Shown one piece after another: positions 22,985 to 34,459 of a DNA stretch of 64,000 nucleotides. This DNA comes from Aurifilum marmelostoma (lineage: Eukaryota; Ascomycota; Sordariomycetes; Diaporthales; Cryphonectriaceae), in the NCBI GenBank assembly GCA_027559495.1, contig JAMXSV010000003.1, positions 3,224,001-3,288,000 of the forward strand, read 5' to 3'. How positions within the stretch are numbered: the stretch's first letter is position 1; every line of letters begins with the position of its first letter. Below the pieces are notes generated by a model. The model was not told the origin of the DNA, did no database searches, and worked only from the letters and a program-made list of their open reading frames with translations. Both the position numbers and the translations under genes were made by a program.

Positions 22985-23543
22985 ATGCCTGCAGAGAAGG
23001 ACCTCAACAAGGACCTCGAGCGCATCTTGCTCTGGGGTGGATCCGGCAAGGATATCTGCTTGGCCCGTTTCATCAGAGCTGTCGCGGTATGCCATCATCC
23101 CCTCACCCACCCTCTCCTCGGCAGATGCCTTTGTGTGTGTATCCAGAGCTGGCTAGACACTAACGCGCCTGTCCTTGTAGTGCCACCTGAAATCTGACAA
23201 GAGCCCTCGTGCTGGTGCGGGCGGTTCCAACCGCATGGAGATCTGGCGTCTGATCCGACAGCTTGAGTGTGATGTCTTTGCGGTCCCTCCTTACGACGAG
23301 GAGGTGGCCGACCACATCCGCGACTGGCTGAATGAAAACAAGTGTGCCAATGACTCCAGAGTGACTGCCAGCTTCGAGCGCCTGCTGGCAACGGCGGAGA
23401 AGGACAGTAAGACCGTCATTAAAGCACTGGCTAAAATCGAGGAGGCCCAGGCGGTGGAGAAGCGCGAGAAGGAGGAGAGCAAGGGCCAGGAGTGGAATAT
23501 GGTCGAGAACGCGGAGGCTCTCGAGGAGTGGGAGATGATCTAA
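22985..23543 (+). CDS. Small conserved-looking protein with candidate Atg8-binding motifs
   Basis: Two exons, 22985-23086 and 23181-23543, with a 94-nt intron; 154 residues. The ATG context is CCAAGATGC. I do not recognise a named family. The N-terminus is charged and helical (MPAEKDLNKDLERILLWGG), followed by RMEIWRLIRQLECDVFAVPP and an acidic/basic helix rich in Lys and Glu. The end is acidic and has two W-x-x-[hydrophobic] sites, WNMV (139-142) and WEMI (151-154). Both are preceded by acidic residues, which fits the Atg8/LC3-interacting motif pattern. There is no signal peptide or transmembrane segment. The gene sits between flotillin and the phosphate carrier, all on the plus strand. The coding call is good; the autophagy link is only motif-based. 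Confidence 0.8.
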
Positions 23544-24330
23544 GACACGTCCTGCAACGTGCCCAGTCTTCCCGTCCATTGCCACGGTGGCTCCCCAGTG
23601 GCCTTCATCTTGGTGGTCCTATAACTGGTGCCAACACCTCCTCCTGGGGCATGGGCAGCTCGGTCCTCGTATCACAAAGTTACGGCTGAATACAGTTAGA
23701 GAAGATGAGAAATGGTGAAACAGAAAACGCACTCCGTAATGCCATCCACTCAGGGCAATCATCTGAATCGTGCTGGCACCGTTGAATGGGAGACTAGGTA
23801 GTGGTGATGGTGAGCAAGGCTGCTAATGGTCATGTCCTATCATCAGTCAGCAATTCAAGCAGCCGTGCTCTCCTTGGAATCTGAGTGGGCAAGTTCACTG
23901 GCAGGGGCAGCCTTTGCATATAGTAGCTTCTGTTAGTGCACTGTATGACGATCTGCTCTGATACTTATCGTTCAGTACATGCTATTCTGACAGCTTTCCC
24001 TAACAACCAGCAGCCCTGGCAGTACAGCTCACTTCTGGGGTCCGTGCCATCCCTGGCTCTGCACAGACTAGGCCTGTTCAGACCCGTTTCGACCCGAGCA
24101 GAGCCATTTTTCGCGCTGCTTGTCCCGTCCAAGGCCCGAGGCAGGCTAAATAAAACTTTTGTTGTTCTTTTTACGCCGCAGCATCGTCAAGAGCATCACC
24201 GCTCCCTCCACTCCAGCCTCCCTTTCTTTCCACGAGATCCAATTCTTCTCATCTCCACTCAGTTTTTGTTCTGTTCTTTCTCTATCTCTTTTTCGTAACT
24301 CGTCACCCAATTCCCTCTTCCACAGTCACG
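23544..24330. other. Promoter region of the phosphate carrier gene
   Basis: No coding feature. The last 150 nt before the start codon are strongly pyrimidine-rich and are annotated separately. An AT-rich CTAAATAAAAC segment near 24146 could serve as a TATA-like element. Confidence 0.5.
24185..24330 (+). promoter_or_regulatory. CT-rich leader/promoter tract of the phosphate carrier
   Basis: The plus strand is mostly C and T for about 145 nt directly before the ATG (blocks such as CTCCCTCCACTCC and TTCTTTCTCTATCTC). Such CT tracts are common near transcription starts of strongly expressed filamentous-fungal genes. The exact start site is not visible. Confidence 0.5.
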
Positions 24331-25664
24331 ATGGCCTCGCCTACGCAGTCCACCGGCTCGACCAAGGTCGATGCCGTCGTCCAGCAGGCTGCTGCTGCCG
24401 CCCCCGGCCAGCTCAGTGGTGTCGCCCTCTACTCCAGATTCGCCCTTGCCGGCGCCATCTGCTGCTCAGTGACGCACGGTGCCCTCACGCCCGTCGATGT
24501 GTACGTCCAGATCCTCGTCCTTCTTCCCCTGCTCGTCAACGGGGGCTCAGCTTTGCGACCACGTCCGCCGTTTGCACACGTCGCCCTCCACCATAAAACA
24601 CAGAGAGCTTTGTCGAGTGCAAACGGCAGGTAAGTTGAGAGGATACACAGCTAACAATCATCTCTCCTCCAGCGTCAAGACCCGTATCCAGCTCGACCCC
24701 GTCACCTACAACCGCGGCATGATCGGCGGCTTCAAGCAGGTCATCCAGAACGAGGGTGCCGGTGCTCTGCTGACCGGCTTCGGTCCTACCGCCGCCGGTT
24801 ATTTCCTGCAGGGCGCCTTCAAGTTCGGAGGTTACGAGTTCTTCAAGCAGCAGTCCATCAACCTGGTCGGCTACGAGAACGCCTCCAACTACCGCACCGG
24901 CGTCTATCTGGCCTCGTCCGCCTGCGCCGAGTTCTTCGCCGATATTGCCCTCTGCCCTCTTGAGGCCACCCGCATCCGTCTCGTCTCCGAGCCCACCTAC
25001 GCCTCCGGCCTGATGAGCGGTTTCGGTAAGATGCTGAGCCAGGAAGGTGTCGGAGCCTTCTACGCTGGCTTTGGCCCCATCCTATTCAAGCAGTAAGTCA
25101 TCGAAACCCACTCATCCTTTACTGTCCTGTCTATACTTGTGCCAGGCTTGCTCACACGTTCCCTGCCAGGATTCCTTACACCATGGCCAAGTTCGTCGTC
25201 TACGAGAAGGTCGCTGAGGCCGTCTACCGCTCGTACCCCAAGAGCGAGATGTCCGACAGTGCTCAGACCACCGTCAACCTGGGCTCCGGCCTGATTGCCG
25301 GTTTCGCCGCCGCCATCGTCTCCCAGCCCGCCGACACCATGCTGTCCAAGATCAACAAGACCAAGGGTCTGCCCGGTGAGGGCACCATGACCCGCCTGGT
25401 CAAGATCGGCAAGGAGCTTGGTCTCCGCGGCTCCTACACCGGCATTGGCGCCCGTCTGTTCATGGTCGGTACCTTGACCGCCTTCCAGTTCGCCATCTAC
25501 GGTAAGTCCTCCTCCGGTCTATCTGCCCCTCCGCCTCCCACCCCAACCTACACCTTTCAGCCCACCCCCGTCTTCTTTTCAACGCCTCTACTGACTCCTA
25601 TTGGCTTAAAGGCGATGTCAAGAGATTATTGGGAGCGCAAGGAGGGGTAGAAATTGCCAAATAA
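24331..25664 (+). CDS. Mitochondrial phosphate carrier (Mir1/Pic2 type)
   Basis: Four exons: 24331-24500, 24673-25092, 25170-25501 and 25612-25664 (introns 172, 77 and 110 nt); 324 residues. The three mitochondrial-carrier repeats are visible through their PX[D/E]XX[K/R] signatures: PVDVVKTR, PLEATRIR and PADTMLSK. Segments diagnostic for the phosphate carrier are TRIQLDP, GFGPTAAGYFLQGAFKFGGYEFFK and IPYTMAKFVVYEK. The family imports phosphate with protons across the inner mitochondrial membrane for ATP synthesis. Codon choice is strongly biased to C-ending codons (GCC, GTC, ACC, AAG), as in highly expressed genes. The last exon codes only the end (GDVKRLLGAQGGVEIAK). Missing it would truncate the model by about 17 residues. 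Confidence 0.96.
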
Positions 25665-28600
25665 ATGCAGTAAAACGACATGAAAGTGTCAGAAATGATG
25701 GGGGTCGATCAGGAGGCTTGCGGTGGTATGTGGTGGAGTTGGGCCTGGCCCGGCAGTGGCAAGGATGGGGAGTTGCACTCATAGAGGGTATGCATCCATC
25801 GGGCTGCTTGACATAAAAAACTTTTGAGGCGTTTTGCCTGGGCTGTCCTGCATCTAGAGGGGTTGGCGTCCTGGCGAGGACGGGCTCAACTGTTCTTGTC
25901 GGGGCCATCTTGATAGGAGCCTAGGCTTAGAGAGCGTTTTGGCAATGATTGGCCAAAAGCTTTGTGTAATAGTCCTTTCTGTTTGCGCGAGACTATAGAC
26001 TGGGAATTAGACGTGATTGAAGATGCCATAATCGCTGCTCACTAATAGGTCTGCTAATATGGTCCGAATCCCACACATTTCGCTTCCTGACCTAGATATA
26101 CTAGATTCTTAATCAGCATCTCACCTTGTACATCACCTTCCTACGCTACGATCATAGGTATACGTCCAGGCTCTGGCTCTCCGAGAACACTGCGATCTGA
26201 TATAACAAGCCCTGTCACATGTCCTGGAGCATAGCGAAAGTGCCAGCAACGGAGAGTGCGCGAATAGTCTGAATTATTAGCTGACATGATGCCTTTCTAC
26301 AGAACACGTAGTTGATTGTAGGACCTAGCCTGAAGCTCTGAGTATTCAACAACAGCAAAGATGGCTAATAACACACATTCTGGGCTGCTGTTGGGAATGG
26401 CAGGCGCAATGTAGAGTATTCACGGCTAAACCTTGGGAATATGATGAAAAAAGTGACCAGCTGGCAGCATTCGCGAAAAGGTTCCCTGTTGCGTTTCTGT
26501 CTAGCGAAACGATGATGGCGCTGTGCGAACAGGGCGAAAACGCATCGCAGGTCTCAGTGCTGCGTGCGCTCCTTGCTGCGAAGCATGGGATGTTGTGCGT
26601 ATGCGAGTCCGACTGTTAATTAGCTATCAACATAGACCGTCATCATTTTCACCCTACTTAGCTGGGAGTGGTCAATGCTGGACGACGACGTGAAACTTTG
26701 ATTATGTGGCGAAAATGTTTTGAACGAACAGGTCAAAGAAGAGTTCAGGAATAAAACGCAATGTCAACGGGAGAAAGTCTTCGAAATCTACTCGAGATGC
26801 GAAGCAGAAGAGTCAAGATTGGCCAGTAAAAGGAAACTGAAGTCTATTAACTTGAATATAGGATTGTATCCATACTTAGGTAATTATTATATCAACAAGT
26901 CCATGGGTTAATATCACACCTCATAAACACAATCTAGGTGCCTACACTGATACTCCTTACTCCTAAGCATGGTTTGATAGCCTTTATTCTTGTACATGTG
27001 CTTTATGGCTGAAAATGGTGATAATGATATGGCAAGTGATTCTTGTCTCTACATACCTACCTTGGAATTCTGAGACCAACTTGGCCTATCTTAATCGATA
27101 CATATGAGATACCTAGGTATTCATATATGACAATCAGCGTAGTGACTTCCCATGTCAGCATGACTAGTAGTAGCAAGGCTGTGTGATAATTATTACCTGG
27201 CACAAACTAGTCTGAGATGGCCTTGAGTGATGTACCAGCTGCGAATCGCAACCCTCTCAAGTTGACGTGTTGTTGCACAATACTGCTTCACTGAGCATCA
27301 AAGAAAAGCGAGGTAAACATGGAGAGGGAAAAATTTTCAAGGTTGTTCTTCCTTATTTGTTTACTTTCTTGAGGAAGGAGTTGTCTTTGTCCTTGGCTCT
27401 TAGAGCTCATCACAGAACACTATAAGGCATGGTTTTCCAAGTCAATCATTCAAGCTTTTTTCTTGTTGTGGCTCCTCACCACTTATATACGAGCTATTGA
27501 GACAGTGTGATTAAGACCGATAGAGATGAACTCCTCAATATGCACTATTTAATGAGTGTATCATGTCCATTAAAAAACCTGATGTATACATGAGTAGGAA
27601 CTTACAGAGAGACCACTATGCAAAGATTACCTGCAGTGAATGTCAGCTTCAGCAGCCCTGCAATCGATATGGGCCGGTATTAGTAGCCACCCACTGGTAT
27701 GATAACCCAAGTGATCAAGAGTATATTCATAGATCCTACTGAACAGCTCCATTCTCACGAACCCACTGCTTGAAGGATTGAGATTGACTAGACTATTCAT
27801 TCTACTTGATGGACCAAGGATTTAGCACCTCAGACCTAGAAGAGGGCCAGATGATATCTTCCAATAGCCTGAGCGTTAGAGCTGACATTGAAGGAAGGAT
27901 GAGAGACCGAGAGCTGTGAGGGCGCCACATCCACAAACAATCGTACGTGAACAGTTGACCGGTCTCGGCAGACTCAATTTGGCCTCACCCATCACCCAGA
28001 CAAATTCATGCCTGCAGTCCCGCTCGCTGGGCCGTACTCGGATGAGGAGACGTCTCCCACATATATTCATTCATAGTCATAGACAGTAATACTACGAACC
28101 AAGAAGAGGAGATATCTAATTGACGTCTACATTGCATGAATACCACCCCCGAGATCCCGTCATCTGGCAGGATGAGAACTTTTGCCCCCACGAGATTCCC
28201 TAGCCTTCGGACATCTCGAGTGCCTGGAGCGGATAGCCAGGACTGCGTGAACGCCGACACCAGGCGCGAAACTCCGCGCATGCCGCGAAGGTGTTTTCTG
28301 TGAAGATCTCATACCAAGCATGGTGAAGATGATACCCACCACGGACGTCAGGCTCGGGTCTTCATGATACCGCTGGTTGTAAACTTGCTGTATTTTCAAG
28401 ACCCACACCCGCCAGACCGATCACCGTAAAGGTTTTTGTCCGTCTAAAGGGTGGAGGGCATGGCATTTCTCGCATGTCAGACGACGAGAAGAGGAAAAGT
28501 CTTTCTTTGCCAGTCAGCAGTCGCAGAATATCGGAGAAAACATCTGGACCAACCCCCCTCCCCCCAAGCCTTGGCGTGGCGGTGCACGACGGTTGGAGGA

Positions 28601-31600
28601 GTGGAGAGGCACAGTCTCGTCTCGATAACAAAATGGTGGTGTGTTGCGCTGTCCCTCCCTCTCCTTCATCGTGGACACTCCAGGAGCGGGCCTCTACGGA
28701 AGCGAGAACGAGCCAGGAACCTCACCAAGCAGCAGAAAAACAAAGACCTTTGTGTGTTCAACAACAACAACGAATGCCCCCACAATCCCATCACGATGCC
28801 TACAAAGAAAAGCATGTGTGGTCGGGGACCGTCGGGGTTTCAGCACCCGTGTACCGGCTGTCCGATCCTAAGGTTTCGGGTGTCTCTTCAACCTTAAAAA
28901 AACACGATCAATCACAGGTTTACACAAGGCCCCTCTCTCTCTTCTTGATACTGTGACAGGTGTTTGGTTTGGCATGTGTGCAAGTCCTAAACAATACGAC
29001 ATTCCGTATTGGACAAAGTGTCGGGCTGGGGTAGTCCCGCTCCAGCCCACGGCAGCGCACGGCCAAGCCTCGTGGCAGCCCTCTTGCGAACTCGTCTCAG
29101 GGCTGAAAGTTTTCCCCTATGAGAGTTTCCTTATCACCGCGTCATATCTCACGTGGAAACAATGCACGCGAGCACATTTGGGATAGTACGATGTTTTTGG
29201 TGAGGGCATGGCATGGCATGGCATGGCATCGTAACGTGTCCACGGTCAAAACCCGACAGGGCGCCCACCCCTTCGATCGGCACGGCACTTGCAGCATTTG
29301 GAAGGTCTGAGGCATGACAGCGATGATCTCATGTGTTTAGAATGCGTGTTCTTACACGCAACACATGCACATGCAAACTCAAAAAAACAACAACAACACG
29401 CGCACAACGTGGGGCAGGACAGAGATAGAGAGAGAGTATGGACCGAGGCTACGAAAAAGAAGAGCACTAATCACCTGCGTGGCCACGTTTGCGTGGTATT
29501 GATCGCCTTGCGTGCGACGAGAGCTCAGGGGGCAGGCAGCAGTAGAACCCCATAACCACCACCACCACCATCAGGCTGCTGGAGTGGGAGCCATATGTCG
29601 TGCGAACACACCGTCGTGACGACGAGACCCAAGGCGACGGACAGGGTCGGCGCAGATGTGCTCCGACGCATGTTGGCACGAGGGATTGGGGTACCTTTTT
29701 AAGAGTTATGCGTGGTCAGCAAGCTGAGCATATTCAGCGCCGCCACATGCTGCACCCACACGCATCTGGCTACCCTGTATGATTTCCTGTCTCACGGGGC
29801 AGGGAGAGGCCAGAAAACCTTGCCCAAGCCACACGATCCTGTATTTGAAGGAGTAGGGAAAAGGGGAAGACAGATAGAGGCTTTGAACATGCATGTGTCC
29901 GGCACTCGGCATCGCACACGTGGATTCAGTGATTCGCCGGGCCGGGAGGATCTCTCAGGGGGGGTCGTGAGCGAGCACATGTGTTTGCGTGTTTGTGTGT
30001 GTACGAGTGAGAGAGATATACAGAGAGGGTGTGCGCTTGTTTGTGTGGATGTGCACTGTGGTGGTAATCTGCATCTTTTGTGCGCTATCGTTCCGCGCGC
30101 AATCTCCCCATTACGAACCCAGCTCATCTCTTCTCTCGGAGCCGATGTGGCATTGGACTTTTGCACCCTGGACATTTTTTGCTTCTGATTGATGGCCACC
30201 CTCTAAGTACCAGTATGAGTAGTATTGGATGAGTTGAGTGAGGATACTCTGACCTTGACACCACCAGGCTTGATCCTTTCTATTGTCTCTCTATCTTCTC
30301 TCTACGATGTGACTGTACATAGTACCGTACTACGATTCTTCACTGATAGCATGTGCTATGGTATGCATTTGTACTCTGTATTGTCTGTGTCAGTACCTGC
30401 TTATTAGCCTCGGCCCGCTGCCACGGCCATATTCGCAGGTTTGAACCTTAGCGCCGTTTATGTTCCCTTTTCGAGGACTTATATCCGCGGGGCGGCCACT
30501 GATGCTCCGCTGAGAAGAAGATGGCGGCTAGACTCGAAAGACAAGGCCAGGGCCAGGTCGAGAAGAAGACGACCGAAAAAGAAAAGGAAAAAAACGCAAG
30601 CCTTCACTCGTGGTAGGCGATTGGTTCATTCCTCACGATATGCGCTTGGGTTCTTGAAACGGTAGACAATACCTACACATTAAGCGCAGGGGAGAAGGTG
30701 AATCACACAGGACCCTGGACTCGACCAAGCAAAAGGCTTGGCTGGGGGGGCGCCGCCACTGTGGGCTCTCTCATATAGGGTGTTTTGAGCTGATGAGCGT
30801 TTCTCATAGGCTTGTGATCCTTCCAGAGATAAGCAGCGGGAGCGAGATGGGCAAGGGGAGAGAAAAAAAGACAAGAGATCCGCTGACAGGCTCTGACAAC
30901 CTAGATGAAGAGGACAATGAAAAAGGAAAAGAGAGACCAAGAGAATAAAAAAGAAATAAAAAAAATAAAGGACCCACAGCGAAGCCAACGTCAGTCCCAA
31001 CAGACGGGATCGTCGCGCCCCTCTCCTCGTGGCCACTGACAGACCACTTTGACCATTTCAGAAGGCAGGGACCACATATTTCAAGTCCGGGGAGGTAACG
31101 CCTCCGTACAGGTGAATTATGCCATTTGTCCATTCCGCTCGACTCTCCCCACGAGTATTTTTGCCCCTCTCACGTCTCCTCGGCACATGACCCACCGGGG
31201 GAGCCCTCAGTTCTGGCTACTATGTACAGTAGGTGATTGCGCTGTAGTTGGCGCGGAGGAGCCCAGGGGCGCAAGCCTGCATCCTCCTTCTGCCACGCGA
31301 CTGGCCTGTCTGTCTCGCCTGTCGTGCTTTAGAGTCCCCCTCTTAGGTGCAGCGGACGAGACGGCATCATCTCTGTGTGCCGCATTGGCTCCAACCAGCC
31401 CCGTGCTGCCCACGTCCCTTTCCATTTCCTTTCCCTTTGGTCTCTCTTTTTCTTCTACTACGTATGGGTTCTTGTTCCTCCTCTTCCCCGTGCTAGGCCC
31501 AGAGAAGTCGGACCCGGAGCTTGACCACACCCCCCTTCCCCTTCCCTCCTCTCTTCCCTCCCACCCTTCCTTTTGTGCTTCTGTATCCCACCAACCCTCT

Positions 31601-32861
31601 TCGTATGTGTGCCTGTGTGTGTGTGGCTTACACACCTCCTCAGGCCAGCGTGGGGATTGTGATAGTCTTTTTCTTGTTTTGTTTGTATGCAGGCGACATG
31701 CGCTGATAACGGCACCCGGCAGGATTTTGGTTGTGTGTGTTATTGGCAAAACCCCAGCCCAGCTTTGCCCATTCTGAATTCCCACCCCCCATTCCCCATC
31801 CATCACTCTAACCCTTGAACGAGGGTCGATTCCGAAGTGGCCCTCTCTTTTCTGTCTCCTCTCCTGCCTAAATCAAATAGCTTTAAATGTCGACATGGGT
31901 CATCAAAGTGACTGCAGCCGGCCTCGCACGATGCGCCGGCCTCCCACCTTGCAACTTTGTCTCCCTCTCTGTCCCTTCTCTCTCTTGTGTCGTGGTCCCT
32001 TGTCCCTTGTTCGTCCGTCACTCCATGTCTATAACGAGCAGCTGTCGGACGGCGTAACGCTGCCTTCTTGGCTCCGGTCCTCTTTCTTTTTTCTCTCATC
32101 CTACTTATCTCTATCTCTTGTCTTTTTCACCCACCCCTCTCATCAGGCTGCAGTAGCCGGATCGACCCGGTCGATCCGCCTCGGAGTCCGTATAAGCCAG
32201 CAGTAGGGAGAGAGGGGAGGGTCGAGCTGCCATCACCTCACGTCGTCCAGGGCCAGGTGACGATCAAGGTCGGCCGACGGCTCTCTGCCGTGGCCCCCCC
32301 TCCCATCTGCTGATCTCATCTCCTACCCCGGGCCACATCGCTGCTGGGAGCAGAGAAAACGCAAATAACCCACCCACACCCACATCTGAGCCAGCTACCC
32401 TTGGTCCCAGCTCCCTCCCGAATATACTTTTTGGATATATCCTTGCGGCAGTCGTCGACTCTCGTCTGTGTGGCGTCAAATCTCAATATCAACTTATTTG
32501 AAACCAGGTCAAGTTGAGGTCACGAGACCAATACACGCAAAACAATCTACCCCATCGATTAAAGTTCCAGCAAAAAGAAAGAGGCGGAAACACCCGTTGT
32601 TCGTCCGTCCGCAGCGTCCTCGTACTTACTTTGCGCTCGGACGGTAAGACGGCAGAAGCAACAGACACGGGAAGACAGGAAGAAGAAAAAAAGAAAGAGG
32701 AAAAAAAGGAAGAGGGAAAACAAAACCTATCCTGAGCAGAGCCAAAATCTCACCTCAGTACTGGTCGTGAGACAAAACAAACGAAGACCCCCTCCTTTTC
32801 CGAGGGGAGACCCTCAAAGTACAACCAGCGCCCATTGTCCTCCCGTGGGCATGTCGCCAAC
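25665..32861. other. 7.2-kb gene-poor island
   Basis: I find no supported gene. The left part (about 26.0-27.9 kb) is AT-rich with many stops. The right part (about 28.4-32.8 kb) is rich in pyrimidine and purine runs and GT repeats, for example near 29980-30060 and 31600-31640. It also has five GGCAT units at 29205-29229. Overlapping frames on both strands at 28451-28956 and 31049-31806 look like low-complexity read-through. The final 1-1.5 kb probably holds a long leader of the 7TM gene. Confidence 0.5.
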
Positions 32862-34459
32862 ATGTCGGTGCTGCCCATACTTGAACCGCGGGAGAGCGAG
32901 GACGGCATCATAATAGTCGACAGCTCGAGGTTATCATTTTACCCCATCACCGAGTGGGATATACGAGTCATCATCGTCCTCTGGGTGCTTTTTTTTGTCA
33001 CCTCGGTTTTTGTTTTCCTGCGCCTATACTCGCGGGTCAAGATCCTCCAGTTCTATGCCCTCGAGGATTACCTCTATAACATCGCTTTCGTGAGTCAAAC
33101 CCAATTTACCCTCTTGACGGGATGGAGAGACGTTGTTTGGAAAGGCTGGGGCACGTCGCCCCCAATACAACACCGTTATTGTTCCTCCGGACCAGCAGAC
33201 GAGCGAGTAACAACTGACATGACCGGCCCCGTCCGTCCGTCCGTCCATCACAGACTATCCTCCTCGCCTACAATGCCATAATAACCTTCTATTCGTACCA
33301 CGGCCTGGGCAGCCAGCTCCTCGACGTCATGACGACAGCCGACGTGCGCCTCGCCGTCGTCTTCGAAAACGTCCTCTTCGACCTGGCCTCGCTGGGCCTC
33401 CTGATCGCCAAGTCCTCGCTCATCTCGTTCCTCATGCGCCTCGTCCCCCAGCACCACTCCCTCTTCTGCTGGCGCGTCCTCATCATCGGGCCCCTCTTCG
33501 TCCTGGGCGTCGTCTCCCTCGGCGCCATGCTGGCCATGTGGGCCCGCTGCTTCGGCGAGCTAGGCGGCTCCAGCCTGCTGTGCACCGACATCACGAGCGC
33601 CATGCACTGGATGCAGGCCGCGGCGGGCTTCTCCGTCGCCGTCGACCTGTGGTACGCCGCCATGCCCTGGTACCTGCTGCACAGGCTCACCAGGCCGAGG
33701 CGGGAGAAGTATCTGGTGCAGGGAAGCATGAGCCTGGGTGTCATCGCTGCCGGCTGCGGCATTGCAAGAGCACTGAGCATCTATCCTGCGGCCACCAATG
33801 CAGATGCCAAGTCTGGTATGTTGAAACGTTGACGCTCTTCTCCTCTCTTCCTTTCTCTTTTTTCCCCCTCTCCCTCTGTTCGATTCGAGTGCTGACTCCT
33901 TTCACCACTCTCAACAGCCGCGATCCTCTACCTCTGGCACGGCGCCGAGATGGCCGTCACCATGATCTGCATAGGCATGCCCGTCTGCCGCCCCGCCGTC
34001 AGCTCGATGCTCCAGGCCCTGGGGATCCGGGTGCATTCCTTTCGGACCACCAAGGAGCACAACAGCAACCACACAGGCAGCAAGTACCACCAACAGACAT
34101 CGTCGTACATCCGCAACTTTGGCGCCAACGCAACCTGGGAGGAGGCGGTGGGAGCCACCGACGTGGACTCCTGGAGCCAGCGCAGGATCCTAGGCGTCGG
34201 CGACACCACCTCGGGCGCCACCGGAGGGGCCGCGCGCGGCAGCGTTGTTACTGCTGCCGCTGGCGCCAGTGGCGCTGGCGCTGGGAAAGAGGGGTCCGGT
34301 GGTGGTGAAGCCCTAAGCGGGTCGAGGAGAGAAAGCATCGTCACTGCGGGGGGCATGAAAGAGTTTGAGCTGGGCTATCCGATGAGAACAATGAGCAAGA
34401 GTGGGATCACGGTAACAAAGACGGTGGATATCACAAATGGTAGGGTGGATGCGCAGTGA
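32862..34459 (+). CDS. Seven-transmembrane rhodopsin-like fungal membrane protein
   Basis: Three exons: 32862-33089, 33254-33815 and 33918-34459 (introns 164 and 102 nt); 443 residues. The start is the ATG at 32862; the frame upstream opens only with TTG. Seven hydrophobic segments are visible: WDIRVIIVLWVLFFVTSVFV, ILLAYNAIITFY, FDLASLGLLIAKSSLISFL, VLIIGPLFVLGVVSLGAMLA, AAAGFSVAVDLWYAAMPWYL, GSMSLGVIAAGCGIARALSI and WHGAEMAVTMICIGMPVC. These are followed by a Gly/Ala/Ser-rich cytoplasmic tail of about 130 residues. The pattern matches the fungal rhodopsin-domain (PTH11/SAT4-like) family, here without a CFEM domain. Some members sense surfaces or act as G-protein-coupled receptors. The ligand is unknown and the receptor role is inferred from the family. 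Confidence 0.88.

Noticed and set aside
28451..28956. Two overlapping plus-strand frames of 148 and 160 codons
   Set aside because: One has a proper ATG, but the sequence is polar and unstructured with no family resemblance or introns, and it lies in a gene-poor, biased-composition island.
31049..31806. Long overlapping frames on both strands (242 and 199 codons)
   Set aside because: The plus frame opens with TTG. Both translations are low-complexity (Pro/Ser/Leu or Arg/Lys/Gly) products of a CT-rich tract, with no domain or splice partner.
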